41,380 bases of DNA from Candidatus Aminicenantota bacterium (GCA_011772425.1 WVZO01000239.1:1-41380); one strand, 5' to 3'. Shown: positions 12,959 through 22,643, counted from the first letter of the stretch. A program made the numbers and translations. The notes: a model not told the origin generated them from the letters alone.

Positions 12959-15900
12959 GTGAAAACTAGAATTAAAGGCTATCGTAAGTTTGGTATTTTG
13001 GTATTGTTTGTTTGCATGGGGATGTCTTTTTTTACCCATCCATTACGTATTGAGGCCCAACAAACCGAGACTTTGATCACCGAGATTGAAGAAAGAGTAC
13101 AAGAATTAATGGAAAAGGGGAATATCCCGGGTTTGGCATTGGTGATGTTAAGACCGGGTCGACCCGATTATATCAAAGGTTTTGGCTATGCTGATTTGGA
13201 GAAGGAAATCCCGGTTACGGCTGACACATTGTTTGAAATCGGCTCTTGCACCAAAGCGTTTACTGCGTTGGCAGCCCTTCAGTTAGAAAAAGAGGGGCTG
13301 CTTAACCTGGATGATCCGGTATCAAAGTATTTGCCCTGGTTCAAGCCCACATATAAGAAGAAGCATTATGAGATTACCTTGCGGCAGTTCCTGCATCAAA
13401 CCAGCGGCATCCCTGAAAATTCCGTCCGCTATATTCCCATGGGGGACGAAGAGAACGCCCTGGAACAAACCGTGAGAACTATTAAAGATATTAAATTGGA
13501 GTCTGTACCTGGTAAGGAATACAAGTATGCCACCATCAATTACGATGTGATTGGCCGCATTATCGAAGTGGTTACTAGAATGAGCTATGAGGATTACATG
13601 ACAAAGCATGTGATCCAACCCCTGGGTTTAACCAACACCTTTGTGGGTAAACCCGGGGTAGACCCGGAATTGTCTGAGAAAGTGGCTGCTGGCTATAAAG
13701 CCGGTTTTTTTGCCCCCCGCAAATATAATGCCCCTGCTTATCGTGGGAACTACCCTGCCGGTTATATTGTTTCCAATGGCAAAGACATTGCAAAGTGGCT
13801 AAAATTACAAATGGGTTTGGAGGAAAGCCCTTTGACTCCCTTGATCCAAAAATCGCATCAGCGGGACGAAACCGTCAGCCCCGGTGGAGATATGTCTTCT
13901 TATGCCATGGGTTGGCAAGTCTCCCTTTCAGGAAACGGGCTCATTTTTCATGGCGGCTGGAATCCCAACTATGTGTCCCATTTTATGTTTAGTCCCCGTT
14001 CTAAAACCGCGGTGGCAGTGCTGACCAATTCCGATAGTTTAAGTCATGTTCCCTTCATTACCAACCTTGTCATGAACCGGGTCCAGGGCATTAAACCGGA
14101 ACGCGAATACGAACCCCCTGGCGGAATGGATAAATCCTACTCTATTGTCTCCATTATTCTATTCCTTTATCTCATAATCGTTGCTGGTTTCATTATATCT
14201 GTTGTGATTGGCTTAATTAAAAAGAAGCGCCAATTTGAACCGCTCACATTAAAGATGGCAGGCAAAATACTCCTGGGCATTCCCATACTGGCTCCTTTTA
14301 TTATTGGTATTTACCTGCTTCCCACGGCCATACGTGGAGTTAACTGGAAGACTGCAGTGGTATGGGCGCCGGTCAGCTTTAAAACAGCCGCTATTTTGCT
14401 GGTGGCAGCATTTGTTGCCAGCTACCTGGGATATATTCTTTTATTGCTATTCCCCCATAAAAACAAGTACCTGAGATCCATTCCCATGTTGATTGTTCTA
14501 AGCGTGTTGAGTGGTATTGCCAATGCCGTGGTCATCTTCCTGATAACCGGTTCATTGGTGACCCCCGAGGAGAGACTGCTTTATATGGTGTATTATTTCG
14601 GCCTGGCAATGCTCCTGTATATATTGGGCCGTAAAGTGATCCAGACAAAATTGACCAAAATTACCTTTGATATTGTCTACGATATGCGAATGAATTTGCT
14701 TGAAAAAGTATTTTATACGTCCTATCAACGATTTGAAAAGCTGGACCGCGGGCGGGTATTTGCCACCATCAATGACGATACCGGTCAAATCGGCAACTCT
14801 GCCAATATCTTTGTCACCATGCTTACCAGTCTCATTACTATATTGGGATGCTTTTTATTCCTTGCCACCATTGCTTTCTGGGCAACTATCGTGACAATCG
14901 GTGTAATCCTTTGTATTACCGTCTTGTATTACATTGTCAGTCAAAAAGCACAAGTTTACATGGAAGAGGCAAGAGATACCCGGGATGTGTTTATGCGGTT
15001 ACTTAACGGGTTGATTGATGGTTTTAAGGAGTTAAGTATCCACTTCAATAAAAAAAGAGAATATAGGGATGATCTCGAGAAAACCACCGATGAATTCCGC
15101 AACAAAACCGTTGTGGCCATGGTCAAATTTATCAATGCCTTTATGATTGGAGAATCCATGCTGATTGCTATCCTGGGAGCCGTGGGGTTTGCCGTACCCA
15201 AATTATTTCCACAAATACAGACGTTTACTCTAATAAGTTTCATTATGATACTTTTATATTTAATCGGACCCATTACCGGTATATTAGCCACCATTCCCCA
15301 GGTTATGCAGATAGGTGTGGCATGGAGACGTGTGAAGGAATTTATAAAGGACATTCCCGCCAACCTGGATCCCGAAGAAATGGAAAAACTGGAACTTAAT
15401 GTTAAACATGTTGATCATATCGAGGCCAAAGGTGTGACATTTCAATATGAGAGTGAAAACGAAGAAGATGAAGCCTTTTCCGTGGGACCTGTCGATTTCG
15501 ATGCAAAGAAAGGAGAAGTTGTTTTTATTATCGGGGGAAATGGCAGCGGTAAGACCACACTGGCTAAACTCTTAACCGGTCTGTATATTCCCCATGAAGG
15601 AAGTATTCACGTCGATGGCAAAGATGTCAATAATTACCAATTGGGCGAATATTTTTCAACTGTATTTAGCGGCTATCACCTCTTTGAAAAACTATATAAC
15701 ATCGATCTTAGTGATGAGGAGAAACGAAAAGAAGGCGATGAGTATTTAAAGACATTGCGCCTGGACGACAAAGTAAACTTCGAAGCAGATTCCTTAAGTA
15801 CCATTGACCTTTCCGGTGGACAGCGAAAACGGTTAGCTTTGCTCCAGTGTTACCTGGAAGATTGCCCCATCTATCTCTTCGATGAGGTGGCCGCAGACCA

Positions 15901-16087
15901 GGACCCTGAATTCAGGAAATTCTTCTACAGGGAACTGTTGAAACGAATGAAAGAAAAAGGAAAAATCGTTATCGCCATTACACATGATGACCATTACTTT
16001 GACGTGGCTGATAAAGTGATTAAAATGGATATGGGTAAAATCGACGTCATTACCGAAGGAAAAACCCAACTGATGTTAACAAGTTAA
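12959..16087 (+). CDS. S12 peptidase (ClbP-like) fused to a cyclic-peptide-type ABC exporter
   Basis: This 1042-aa inner-membrane protein has an N-terminal signal segment (~10-33), then a beta-lactamase-fold serine peptidase (~38-375) facing the periplasm: SxxK as Ser96-Cys-Thr-Lys99, the catalytic Tyr region at Tyr190 and HGG at 331-333. Three predicted helices (~394-497) follow, then six helices of an ABC membrane domain (~505-790) and a nucleotide-binding domain: Walker A GGNGSGKT (859-866), LSGGQ (951-955), Walker B LFDE (973-976), switch His1009. FSTVFSGYHLFEKL is typical of the SyrD/PvdE cyclic-peptide exporter group. Peptidase-plus-three-helices followed by ABC parts matches prodrug-activating peptidases of the ClbP type that carry fused exporters. 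It sits 200 bp after the NRPS, so it probably exports and trims that peptide. Start GTG with AAGGAG at 12948-12953. The usual YxN reads YAT. Confidence 0.92.
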   Translation: MKTRIKGYRKFGILVLFVCMGMSFFTHPLRIEAQQTETLITEIEERVQELMEKGNIPGLALVMLRPGRPDYIKGFGYADLEKEIPVTADTLFEIGSCTKAFTALAALQLEKEGLLNLDDPVSKYLPWFKPTYKKKHYEITLRQFLHQTSGIPENSVRYIPMGDEENALEQTVRTIKDIKLESVPGKEYKYATINYDVIGRIIEVVTRMSYEDYMTKHVIQPLGLTNTFVGKPGVDPELSEKVAAGYKAGFFAPRKYNAPAYRGNYPAGYIVSNGKDIAKWLKLQMGLEESPLTPLIQKSHQRDETVSPGGDMSSYAMGWQVSLSGNGLIFHGGWNPNYVSHFMFSPRSKTAVAVLTNSDSLSHVPFITNLVMNRVQGIKPEREYEPPGGMDKSYSIVSIILFLYLIIVAGFIISVVIGLIKKKRQFEPLTLKMAGKILLGIPILAPFIIGIYLLPTAIRGVNWKTAVVWAPVSFKTAAILLVAAFVASYLGYILLLLFPHKNKYLRSIPMLIVLSVLSGIANAVVIFLITGSLVTPEERLLYMVYYFGLAMLLYILGRKVIQTKLTKITFDIVYDMRMNLLEKVFYTSYQRFEKLDRGRVFATINDDTGQIGNSANIFVTMLTSLITILGCFLFLATIAFWATIVTIGVILCITVLYYIVSQKAQVYMEEARDTRDVFMRLLNGLIDGFKELSIHFNKKREYRDDLEKTTDEFRNKTVVAMVKFINAFMIGESMLIAILGAVGFAVPKLFPQIQTFTLISFIMILLYLIGPITGILATIPQVMQIGVAWRRVKEFIKDIPANLDPEEMEKLELNVKHVDHIEAKGVTFQYESENEEDEAFSVGPVDFDAKKGEVVFIIGGNGSGKTTLAKLLTGLYIPHEGSIHVDGKDVNNYQLGEYFSTVFSGYHLFEKLYNIDLSDEEKRKEGDEYLKTLRLDDKVNFEADSLSTIDLSGGQRKRLALLQCYLEDCPIYLFDEVAADQDPEFRKFFYRELLKRMKEKGKIVIAITHDDHYFDVADKVIKMDMGKIDVITEGKTQLMLTS

Positions 16088-16134
16088 ACGTTAAAACTTA
16101 ACACGTTATTTTGCGTTTTATCTTCACCAGAAGC

Positions 16135-16163
16135 TTGATTTTTATCTTAAAATGAATTAAAAT
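16135..16163 (+). promoter_or_regulatory. Candidate promoter of the 89-aa gene
   Basis: TTGATT (16135-16140), 17-bp spacer, TAAAAT (16158-16163), about 70 bp before the ATG at 16235. Confidence 0.5.
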
Positions 16164-16234
16164 ACTCTTTCATTGGACAGGTAACAATAATCGGAAACAT
16201 ATATTTCCAATAAAGAATAAAAAGGAGGTCAATT

Positions 16235-16504
16235 ATGCACGTACCTGAAATTATAGAGGTAAAGAAGCACCTGGATGAATTGAAAGACAAGGGTCTGGTT
16301 AAAGAGTGGGAACTCCCCTATGAAAACATCTTAACCCGGCTCACTGCTGCCATCTATTTCCTAACGCCAACAGATGAGTCTAAACTTGATGAAATCTGGA
16401 ATGAGCTGGATAAGCACCCGATGTTACAGTACAGGCTGAACGAAGAAAGAAAACTCTCTCAACTGGAATGGAGAGTGGAATTTAATAAAGGGTTTGAACT
16501 TTAA
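16235..16504 (+). CDS. Unknown small acidic/helical protein (89 aa)
   Basis: I do not recognise the family. The protein is soluble and predicted largely helical (VKKHLDELKDKGLVKEWEL, then ILTRLTAAIYFLTP, then LDEIWNELDKHPML), with a conserved-looking FLTP turn. There is no signal peptide or cysteine. A strong AAAGGAGGT site precedes the ATG, so it is very likely translated. It stands alone between the exporter and the phosphoesterase genes, each with its own spacing of 50-150 bp. Confidence 0.7.
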   Translation: MHVPEIIEVKKHLDELKDKGLVKEWELPYENILTRLTAAIYFLTPTDESKLDEIWNELDKHPMLQYRLNEERKLSQLEWRVEFNKGFEL

Positions 16505-16557
16505 TTCCTTTTTTTTCTGATTTCACAAACATCGCCAACCGTCAATTAAAGGGGTGG

Positions 16558-17436
16558 ATGTGTACGTACGCCGTTTACTTTATTCCCATCATGAAACTCT
16601 ATGCGATTAGTGATCTGCACCTGGCCAATAAAGTCAACTTTCAGGCACTGGAAGAGCTGCCCCCTTACCCGGATGATTGGCTTATCCTGGCAGGAGATTT
16701 AGGGGAGCTGGAAGAGCACTTAAAGTTTGCGCTCCTTATTTTAATATCCCGGTTTAAACAGATCATATGGGTGCCTGGGAATCACGATTTGTGGTCATTA
16801 CCGTCACATCCTCATCATTTGGTAGGAGAAGCGCGGTATCGGCGGTTGGTATCCATATGCCGGGATTTTGGTGTAATAACCCCTGAAGACCCCTATGTGA
16901 TATGGGCCGCAGAGGAGCAGGACCAGGAGTACCTATTGGTTCCCATGTTTCTTTTATACGATTACAGTTTTCGGCCTCAACATGTTCCTGAAGAGAAAGC
17001 TGTAGAGTGGGCAGCCGAATCCGGTGTGGTTTGTACGGATGAAGAACTTCTCTTTCCGGATCCTTACATTTCACGGCCAGCCTGGTGTGCGGAACGCTGC
17101 CGATATACGGAAGAGCGGCTCCAACGGGAATCCCGGCGCAACATTCCCATGGTATTGATCAACCATTTTCCTCTTCGCCAGGATATGGCTAATTTAAGAC
17201 GATTCCCACGCTTTTCGTTATGGTGCGGTACCCATCGCACCGAGGATTGGCATACCCGCTTCCCTGTCTCTGTGGTGGTTTATGGTCATATGCATATGCG
17301 GGGAACACATTATCGAGATGGCGTTCGCTTCGAAGAAGTCTCTCTCGGTTACCCCCGCGACTGGACACATAAACGAGGGATTAGCTATTACCTGCGGGAA
17401 ATCCTCCCGGCTCCGGGGAAAACCGAACCTCAATGA
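16558..17436 (+). CDS. Calcineurin-like metallophosphoesterase
   Basis: This 292-aa protein has all five blocks of the calcineurin-like phosphoesterase fold: SDLHL (~18-22), AGDLG (~45-49), GNHDLW (~74-79), INHFP (~201-205) and GHMHMRG (~243-249). These supply the Asp, His and Asn ligands for a two-metal site that hydrolyses phosphomono- or diesters. The substrate cannot be told. There is no signal peptide, so it is cytoplasmic. The ATG at 16558 has AAAGGGGTGG almost touching it; a start at the in-frame ATG 16591 (MKLYAISDLH) gives the usual family N-terminus but has no ribosome binding site. It appears monocistronic. Confidence 0.88.
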   Translation: MCTYAVYFIPIMKLYAISDLHLANKVNFQALEELPPYPDDWLILAGDLGELEEHLKFALLILISRFKQIIWVPGNHDLWSLPSHPHHLVGEARYRRLVSICRDFGVITPEDPYVIWAAEEQDQEYLLVPMFLLYDYSFRPQHVPEEKAVEWAAESGVVCTDEELLFPDPYISRPAWCAERCRYTEERLQRESRRNIPMVLINHFPLRQDMANLRRFPRFSLWCGTHRTEDWHTRFPVSVVVYGHMHMRGTHYRDGVRFEEVSLGYPRDWTHKRGISYYLREILPAPGKTEPQ

Positions 17437-17742
17437 TAAGATAGATAGGGACCAATTCCCGATTCACAATTCCCCCCCAAATCCACTATTTCAACAGTAC
17501 ACCCCTAATCAGATTTTTTTTACTTTTTTCTTGAAATTTTCCCTTGCTTTGGTTAAAATTGTTTATGAGTTTTAAAAGGTTCCACCGCCGTGGAAAGTGC
17601 TAAAGAGGCAGAAAATGAGAAACGGATTTTCTACAAAGGAATCAATATTGGCAGAGTCGCTGTTAGAGGACGGGCAAGAAGTAGCATCAAAAGGGCTTAA
17701 GTCCCAACATATAAAACATCAAAGATATAGGAGGAGAAAAAA
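17437..17742. other. Intergenic region with promoter and long leader
   Basis: Apart from the promoter at 17531-17559 I see no firm feature. The leader downstream of it (about 17567-17742) contains two overlapping short frames: GTG 17590-17700 (36 aa) and ATG 17615-17746 (43 aa, its TGA overlapping the next ATG). Neither has a ribosome binding site. Confidence 0.5.
17531..17559 (+). promoter_or_regulatory. Candidate promoter of the 148-aa protein/hybrid kinase operon
   Basis: TTGAAA (17531-17536), 17-bp spacer, TAAAAT (17554-17559). It lies about 180 bp before the ATG at 17743, which implies a long untranslated leader. Confidence 0.55.
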
Positions 17743-18189
17743 ATGACAAAATCAGTGTTTGATGTTACGGTTTTTAACGAATTTAAAACGGCCAGGGATG
17801 TTAAAATTCTTCATCGTAAGCATCAAATTACTCATCATCATATTGTTAAAGAGCAAGACAACATAAAGATTGAAGTCTCTTCTACTGCACCTCCTGATAA
17901 GGAGTATCTGGTTATCGACTTAGATCATGCGCCTGGTGAACTGCCGGCTTGCAAAGTTACACTTCAACCAGTTGACCCTCAAAAAAGTGCTGATTTCACT
18001 TTCATTCCCTCAGGAGCAATAAACCTGCGTATATTCCACAGGGAAAGTGAAACCATATTAGGAATCCCGGGGAGGGTTCCCGAATGGAAACTGAGAGTGG
18101 CAAAGCCAAAGGAATCGAAAACAGGACCAGGCGTTTTAGAGTCACAGAATGTAACCCTTCAAGAAGATGAACCCGTTTATACGGATTAA
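17743..18189 (+). CDS. Unknown 148-aa protein co-transcribed with the hybrid kinase
   Basis: I do not recognise the family. It starts MTKSVFDVTVFNEFKTARDV after AGGAGGAG. The sequence is rich in alternating hydrophobic residues (IKIEVSST, YLVIDLDHAPG, CKVTLQPV, LRIFHRES), suggesting a compact beta-sheet protein. There is no signal peptide or membrane helix. Its last 23 nt overlap the first codons of the hybrid two-component gene, so the two are translationally coupled and may work together, for example as a ligand-binding or modulator protein. That role is inference only. Confidence 0.7.
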   Translation: MTKSVFDVTVFNEFKTARDVKILHRKHQITHHHIVKEQDNIKIEVSSTAPPDKEYLVIDLDHAPGELPACKVTLQPVDPQKSADFTFIPSGAINLRIFHRESETILGIPGRVPEWKLRVAKPKESKTGPGVLESQNVTLQEDEPVYTD

Positions 18190-21100
18190 TGATTCACTTA
18201 TCCGTTATATGTTACATTTAAACGTTAATCAAGTTCTTTGCTTCTTAACCGTTATGCTCTCTTTTTGGGGGTTCACTTTCCCCGAATCCCAAAAAGGATA
18301 TAATATAAATCCCGGTTTTAAGTATTTTCGTAACTACAGTACCCAGGATCGCGATCTCCAACCCTCGAACTGGTGTGTTCTGCAAGACCGGCGCGGCATT
18401 ATTTACGTGGGTAACCTGGGGGGACTATTGGAATATGACGGTGTTTCCCGGAGGTATATTAAAATACCCAACCGCACGGTACGCTCCATGGCAATGGATG
18501 AGGAGGGTACGCTTTACATTGGCGGGAATGGTGAAATCGGATTCCTAACCCCGAATTCAAAAGGAATGCTTCAGTATGTATCACTGATGGAGCATCTAAG
18601 TTCTGACAAAAGAAATTTTTCTAAAGTTTGGCGAACCCATTACACGAAAGAGGGCATATATTTTTGGACCTCAAAGCTGATATTCCGCTGGAATTCCAGG
18701 CAAAAAAAAATGAGAGTATGGGAAGCGGAACCGAACTGTCTTTTCAACAGATCATTTGTGTGTGGGGGGAAGTTTTTTGTCCAACAGAGGCCATGGGGGC
18801 TGATGCAAATGGTTAATGATTCGCTGCAATTGATCCCGGGAGGTGAGGTATTCTCTAAAGATAAGATATATATGTTGGTCCCCTACGATTCCGAGACGCT
18901 TCTCATTGGAACCATTTCAAAGGGGTTTTGGCTTTATGCTGGCAGCCAACGGCGACCTTTTCCAACAGAAGTAGAGGATTACTTGATTAAGAATAAAGTA
19001 TACCGTGGTATCCGGCTGTCCTCCTCTCCCGGTGATTTTGCACTGGCATCACGCCTTGGCGGTCTGGTTATCATGGATAGCCATGGGCACTTGAAATACA
19101 TTTTTAATCAATCCTCCGGGCTGCAAAATAACAATGTAAGGGATGTTTTCGAGGATAACCGTGGTAACCTGTGGTTGGCCCTGAGCAAAGGAGTATCAAG
19201 GCTCGAATACGCCTCCCCTTTTTTTTTCTATGATAAACGTTCCGGCTTACAGGGGCTTGTTTCATCGATTACCCGGCACCAGCAAGATCTATATGCCGGC
19301 ACCGACTCTGGGTTGTATGGGCTCACCTCTCAAACGAAAAAATTCCACCTTGTTCCGGGAATGTCCGGTCATTGCTGGAGTCTTCTTTCCCTGGATGATT
19401 CTCTACTGGCAGCTACGAGCGATGGGGTTTTTCATTTGGAAAACAACGGCAGCAGTAAACGGGAACTGGCGGCAGGAATATCTTTTGTGTTATGCCGCTC
19501 TCAACAGGATCCGGACCGCATCTGGGTGGGGACGGCGTATGGATTGGTATCGCTGTATCGGAAAAGCCGACAAAGTCAGCGCCATTGGGACAATGAGCAT
19601 AAATTTGAAAATATTACTCAAGAAATTCGCACCATTGTGGAAGAGGAAAGTGGGAATTTATGGCTGGGCACTTTAACCAAAGGCGTTTTATATGTCGATT
19701 TCACAGCCAATGGCCTCCATCCGGCAATAACCGCAACCCCGTATGATAAATCCCATGGCCTCCCTCCCGAAGAAATCCATGTCTTTATGGCAGCAGGTCA
19801 TGTCATGTTTGCCACCAGAAAAGGCGTATTTCGTTTCGATAAAACCAAAAAACGTTTTATCCCGGATTTGACCCTGGGAGATCAATTCGCCGGCGGGGAC
19901 AAAGCAAGATCTGTTTTCCGAATTGCAGAAGACAAACAGAAAAACATCTGGATTCATTCCCTGTCCGAAAACTTTCATGCCATTCCCAAAACCGATGGAA
20001 CATTTATGATCAAGCGGGAACCCTTTAACCGGATTCCTGATACCCAGGTCAACACCATCTACCCTGATCCGGGTGGGAATGTCATCTGGTTCGCCAGTAA
20101 TGACGGCCTGATCTGTTACGATAAAACCTTTAAAAAAAATTACCGGCAAGAGTTCTCAACCTTTATCCGCAGGGCAGTGGTCAATGGAAAAGAAGAAATT
20201 TTTAATGGTTATAAAATAGACAAAGATATTCAACCAAAATCCAAACCTTCCTTTCCTATTATTCCCTATAAAGAGAGAAACCTTCGTTTTGAATTTGCCG
20301 CGCCTTTTTTTGAGAATGAATCTGCCACCACGTACCGGTTTTTACTGGAAGGGTACGATGAAAATTGGTCGGATTGGACATCGGAAACCCGGAAAGATTA
20401 CACCAATCTTAATGCCGGTATTCACCGTTTCCGGGTACAAGCTAAAAATGTATACGGTCATGTCAGCCGGGAAGATGTGTTTCTGTTTAAAGTGCTTCCC
20501 CCCTGGTACCAAACCTGGTGGGCGTATTCATTATATGTTGTCGGGTTTTTACTGATCATTTATTTTACCGTCAGGTGGCGTTCCAGGAAGCTGGAACTGG
20601 AAAAACAGCGGCTGGAAAAAATCATAAAAGAACGAACCAAAGAAATCGAAGAAAAAAATATACAGCTGGAAGAACAATCCGAACAACTCAAAGAGATGGA
20701 TAAGGTGAAGTCCCGGTTTTTTGCCAACATTTCCCATGAATTCCGTACCCCCCTGACATTGATTATGGGCCCCCTGGAACAAATGCTTTCCACCAGCCGC
20801 AGCAAACAACAGATCAAACAAATCAATTTGATGATTCGCAACTCCCAGCGGCTGCTCACCCTGATTAACCAATTACTGGACCTCTCAAAACTGGACAGCG
20901 GCAAGATAAAACTGCAAGCCCACCCGCAACAAATCGTCTCCTTTCTAAAAGGTGTCCTGGCCTCCTTTGAGCTGGCAAGCACTCAAAATAAAATCGATTT
21001 AAAATTTCACGCCGAAAGCGAAGATATTACCCTTTATTTTGACCCGGGGAAGCTGGAAGACGTCATCTGTAATCTTCTTATCAATGCCTTTAAATTTACC

Positions 21101-22357
21101 CCTGCCGGCGGGGAGATTACGGTAACTGTTAAGGTAACGGAAGGTCCAGCAGCAGGGCCAAATTTTCCCTCAGGGTCGGTAGATATATCGGTTCGCGATA
21201 CGGGCATAGGAGTCCCGCAAGATCAACTGGAACACATTTTTGAACGCTTTTACCAGGCAAAAGGCCCTGATGAACGCGGCAGTAAAGGTTCCGGCATCGG
21301 TCTTGCCTTAGCCAGAGAACTGGTGTCCCTTCATCACGGCGAAATCCATGTTACCAGTAAGCTCGGTGATAACAGCGGCACGGAATTTATTATCCGCCTT
21401 CCTCTGGGTAAGGCGCATCTGAAACCCGAGGATATAGTAGAAGATGCTGTTCCATCTGAACCCGAACCCGCAAAACCCGGTAAAACCCCGGAACCTTCCA
21501 GGCTTGATATTGAAAAAGAAATAGAAGTGAAAACGGAAGAGGAAGGAGACGTTGGAGTAGAAGGCGAAGAGAAAATTGAAAAAGAAATAGAGAAAAACCT
21601 CATCCTGGTAGTGGAAGATAATGCCGAGATGCGGGACTATATCCGGGGTGCTCTTGAACCGCAATACAGCGTGGTGGAAGCCGCAGACGGCAGGGAAGGC
21701 ATCGATAAAGCCAAAGAGATCATTCCCGATCTCATTGTCAGTGATATCATGATGCCGGAAGTGGATGGGTATGAGTTGTGTAGGGTGCTAAAAAAGGACG
21801 TCAACACCAGTCATGTTCCTGTTGTCCTTTTAACTGCCAAAGCGTCGGAAGATAGTGTTATCCAGGGATTGGAAACCGGGGCCGACGATTATATCACCAA
21901 GCCCTTCAATACCACCATATTGAAGGCCCGTATTAAGAATCTTATCGACCTGCGCCTTCAGCTGCAGTTGAAAATTCAGCGGCAAATGGTCCTGCAGCCC
22001 GCCGAAATCTCTGTATCGTCCATCGACCAGGAATTTATAAAAGAATTACAGGATATCATCGATAAGAATTTATCAGAACCGGAATTCAACGTAGAAGAGA
22101 TGTGTAAGAAGCTGTACATGAGCCGGGCCACCCTGTACCGGAAAGTCATGGCCTTAACCGGTGAATCTCCCATTGAGTTCATTCGCTCGTATCGGCTCAA
22201 ACGGGCGGCTCAATTATTGAAAGCCAATTTTGGCAATGTTACTGAAGTGGCTTTTGAAGTGGGCTTTTCCAGCACCCCTTACTTTACCAAATGTTTCAAA
22301 GAAAAATTTCACCGCTTGCCTTCTTCTTACCAGGCCTCCGAAGCCGCTTCATCCTAG
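18167..22357 (+). CDS. One-protein hybrid two-component system (propeller sensor, kinase, receiver, AraC output)
   Basis: This 1396-aa protein senses a periplasmic signal and regulates transcription by itself. Order: N-terminal anchor or signal (~15-38); two-component-regulator propeller repeats (~50-700, e.g. GNLGGLLEYD, DNRGNLWLAL, ESGNLWLGT); Y_Y_Y domain (~715-790); membrane helix (~798-820); coiled coil; HisKA with FFANISHEFRTPLT (His857); HATPase (DTGIGVP, GSGIGLALA near 1040); an acidic linker (~1085-1140); receiver (VVEDN, phospho-Asp1193 in VSDIMMPEVDGYE, TAKAS, TKPF); C-terminal AraC helix-turn-helix (~1298-1391). All catalytic residues are present. This architecture is best known for carbohydrate or oligomer sensing in Bacteroidetes and relatives. 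No obvious target operon adjoins it. ATG 18167 overlaps the previous gene; Met at 18209 is an alternative start. Confidence 0.93.
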   Translation: MNPFIRINDSLIRYMLHLNVNQVLCFLTVMLSFWGFTFPESQKGYNINPGFKYFRNYSTQDRDLQPSNWCVLQDRRGIIYVGNLGGLLEYDGVSRRYIKIPNRTVRSMAMDEEGTLYIGGNGEIGFLTPNSKGMLQYVSLMEHLSSDKRNFSKVWRTHYTKEGIYFWTSKLIFRWNSRQKKMRVWEAEPNCLFNRSFVCGGKFFVQQRPWGLMQMVNDSLQLIPGGEVFSKDKIYMLVPYDSETLLIGTISKGFWLYAGSQRRPFPTEVEDYLIKNKVYRGIRLSSSPGDFALASRLGGLVIMDSHGHLKYIFNQSSGLQNNNVRDVFEDNRGNLWLALSKGVSRLEYASPFFFYDKRSGLQGLVSSITRHQQDLYAGTDSGLYGLTSQTKKFHLVPGMSGHCWSLLSLDDSLLAATSDGVFHLENNGSSKRELAAGISFVLCRSQQDPDRIWVGTAYGLVSLYRKSRQSQRHWDNEHKFENITQEIRTIVEEESGNLWLGTLTKGVLYVDFTANGLHPAITATPYDKSHGLPPEEIHVFMAAGHVMFATRKGVFRFDKTKKRFIPDLTLGDQFAGGDKARSVFRIAEDKQKNIWIHSLSENFHAIPKTDGTFMIKREPFNRIPDTQVNTIYPDPGGNVIWFASNDGLICYDKTFKKNYRQEFSTFIRRAVVNGKEEIFNGYKIDKDIQPKSKPSFPIIPYKERNLRFEFAAPFFENESATTYRFLLEGYDENWSDWTSETRKDYTNLNAGIHRFRVQAKNVYGHVSREDVFLFKVLPPWYQTWWAYSLYVVGFLLIIYFTVRWRSRKLELEKQRLEKIIKERTKEIEEKNIQLEEQSEQLKEMDKVKSRFFANISHEFRTPLTLIMGPLEQMLSTSRSKQQIKQINLMIRNSQRLLTLINQLLDLSKLDSGKIKLQAHPQQIVSFLKGVLASFELASTQNKIDLKFHAESEDITLYFDPGKLEDVICNLLINAFKFTPAGGEITVTVKVTEGPAAGPNFPSGSVDISVRDTGIGVPQDQLEHIFERFYQAKGPDERGSKGSGIGLALARELVSLHHGEIHVTSKLGDNSGTEFIIRLPLGKAHLKPEDIVEDAVPSEPEPAKPGKTPEPSRLDIEKEIEVKTEEEGDVGVEGEEKIEKEIEKNLILVVEDNAEMRDYIRGALEPQYSVVEAADGREGIDKAKEIIPDLIVSDIMMPEVDGYELCRVLKKDVNTSHVPVVLLTAKASEDSVIQGLETGADDYITKPFNTTILKARIKNLIDLRLQLQLKIQRQMVLQPAEISVSSIDQEFIKELQDIIDKNLSEPEFNVEEMCKKLYMSRATLYRKVMALTGESPIEFIRSYRLKRAAQLLKANFGNVTEVAFEVGFSSTPYFTKCFKEKFHRLPSSYQASEAASS

Positions 22358-22575
22358 GCCACCGGTGGTCCATCTCGCCTGTCACTTAAAATCATAAGGA
22401 TGGAAAATGAAAGGGATTAATTTATTGATAATAGAACAACAGAAAAGAACGCAGTGGCTCTGAAATAAACAATATGTTCAAGAAATAAATATTAACACCA
22501 GGGGCGGGTCCGCTCTCCTGGAAGAAAATCTTTCGTTTGCTTGAAAAAAAAGGATAGTCGAAAAAAAACGTTGAG

Positions 22576-22604
22576 TTGACATTTTTAGCGATTCAAGCTA
22601 TATT
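22576..22604 (+). promoter_or_regulatory. Sigma70-type promoter of the unknown-protein/HNH pair
   Basis: Perfect TTGACA (22576-22581), 17-bp spacer, TATATT (22599-22604). The transcript would start near 22611, about 33 nt before the ATG at 22644. Confidence 0.8.
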
Positions 22605-22643
22605 TTACCAGGAATGAAATGTTAAGTTTTTATGAGGTGAAAA

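Noticed and set aside
17590-17746. Two short overlapping ORFs (36 and 43 codons) before the 148-aa gene
   Set aside because: Neither has a ribosome binding site; the 43-codon frame overlaps the next start (ATGA) but its sequence is not protein-like enough to call.
22498-22525. ccagg...cctgg hairpin between the hybrid kinase and the HNH pair
   Set aside because: Five-base arms with a long loop and no T-run; not distinguishable from chance.
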